Source: Bacteroidales bacterium
GTDB taxonomy: Bacteria; Bacteroidota; Bacteroidia; Bacteroidales; WCHB1-69
DNA length: 6,289 nt
Assembly (NCBI GenBank): GCA_031272415.1
Contig: JAISTU010000184.1
Location: 1-6,289, forward strand
Reading direction: 5' to 3'
The notes beneath the pieces were generated by a model, which was given only the letters and a program-made list of their open reading frames with translations, searched no databases and was not told where the DNA came from. Made by a program: the position numbers and the translations under genes. Shown one piece after another: positions 6,043 to 6,289 of the stretch. Each line of letters opens with the position of its first letter. The stretch's first letter is position 1.

Positions 6043-6078
6043 TATTTTAGAACAATTTTATTCAAAAATACAAAAAAA
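6043..6078 (+). repeat. Cassette-boundary motif, copy 3
   Basis: This block aligns base for base with 202-237 (32 of 36 identical), sharing TTTTAGAAC and ATTTTATTCAAAAAT. It lies 80 nt after the immunity-like gene, inverted relative to copy 2 at 4352-4387. The complete cassette of about 1.7 kb is thus bounded by inverted copies. AT-richness raises the chance of accidental similarity, but the ungapped match across 36 nt, including the TAGAAC word, argues against chance. Confidence 0.55.
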
Positions 6079-6081
6079 AAT

Positions 6082-6115
6082 CTCTACACTCTACACTCTT
6101 CACTCTACACTCTGA
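6082..6115 (+). repeat. Heptamer microsatellite (CTCTACA), about 4.9 copies
   Basis: Units run CTCTACA, CTCTACA, CTCTTCA, CTCTACA, then CTCTGA. The array lies between the boundary motif and the predicted promoter of the Rpn-family gene, and is preceded by a nine-A run. Simple repeats of this size can change copy number by slippage; here that would change promoter-upstream spacing, not a reading frame. Similar CTCT-rich heptads occur between genes in other Bacteroidota, from memory. Confidence 0.85.
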
Positions 6116-6149
6116 AAAAAGTTTTCAATTCTCCATTCAAAAAAAAGTG

Positions 6150-6157
6150 TATTTTTG
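6150..6157 (+). promoter_or_regulatory. Candidate -7 element (TATTTTTG) for the Rpn-family gene
   Basis: TATTTTTG matches TAnnTTTG. It sits 35 nt before the ATG at 6193, a spacing like that of the 469-476 element and its gene (35 nt to the ATG). No TTTG is seen at the -33 position. The heptamer array ends about 35 nt upstream. Confidence 0.5.
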
Positions 6158-6192
6158 TAATTTAGCACTGAAAAACAAAATAATGTAACATT

Positions 6193-6289
6193 ATGAGCAG
6201 ATATTTAGACCCGCGTGTGGATTTGGTTTTTAAGAAGATATTTGGAAAACATCCTGATTTGTTGATCAGTTTTCTCAATGCGTTGATTC
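6193..6289 (+). CDS. Rpn-family / PD-(D/E)XK nuclease-family protein, 5' part only (runs off right edge)
   Basis: The ATG at 6193 opens 32 codons and continues beyond the window. The start MSRYLDPRVDLVFKKIFG, followed by HPDLLISFLNALI, is the typical opening of the Rpn/PDDEXK_2 family, often labelled putative transposase. E. coli Rpn proteins are DNA endonucleases that promote RecA-independent recombination. In this family D10 and K14-K15 lie in the conserved N-terminal VDLVFKKIFG block; the nuclease core residues would be downstream of the window. An A-rich leader precedes the ATG. Its place beside repeat-rich DNA and a movable RHS cassette is suggestive, but these genes are common in Bacteroidota and may be unrelated. 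Confidence 0.82.
   Translation, partial: MSRYLDPRVDLVFKKIFGKHPDLLISFLNALI

Overview
The window is AT-rich (roughly two-thirds A+T) and reads as Bacteroidota, probably Bacteroidales-like. Three kinds of evidence support this: TAnnTTTG-type -7 promoter elements at 328-335, 469-476 and 6150-6157; A-rich leaders without Shine-Dalgarno sites; and a gene set typical of the phylum (a DUF4468-like exported protein, a RecQ without HRDC, RHS-core cassettes with exchangeable tips, and an Rpn/PD-(D/E)XK family gene). This assignment rests on family knowledge, not on a database search.

Layout. At the left edge (1-134, minus strand) is the start of a short RHS-core gene that runs out of the window. Bases 135-511 hold no protein gene. 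They contain the duplicated flank of that RHS cassette, a promoter-like element, a strong intrinsic terminator that together with it outlines a possible small RNA of about 95 nt, and a second promoter for the next gene. On the plus strand follow a di-iron RIC/YtfE-like hemerythrin protein (512-1204), an overlapping LuxR-type regulator with a degenerate receiver (1201-1803), an exported DUF4468-like protein (1878-2441), and an overlapping RecQ-family helicase (2431-4347). From 4352 comes a second, complete RHS cassette: a short RHS-core protein with a LysM-like segment and a variable C-terminal tip (4454-5389), overlapped by an exported, immunity-like protein (5370-5963). The spacer 5964-6192 is repeat-rich: a 17-nt direct repeat, a third copy of the cassette-boundary motif, and a heptamer microsatellite. 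The start of an Rpn-family gene runs off the right edge.

How it fits together. The first four plus-strand genes look like stable chromosomal genes: a probable iron/NO/O2-related sensor-regulator pair, an envelope protein and a DNA repair helicase. They are bracketed by two RHS cassettes pointing outward, whose first ~237 bases (flank plus 5' coding) form an inverted repeat about 84% identical by hand count. Noncoding and coding parts are equally conserved. A ~36-nt core of the flank recurs a third time just after the immunity-like gene, so the complete toxin-immunity-like cassette lies between inverted copies of the same motif. The least expected structures here are this boundary motif, the mobile orphan RHS cassettes and the candidate small RNA.
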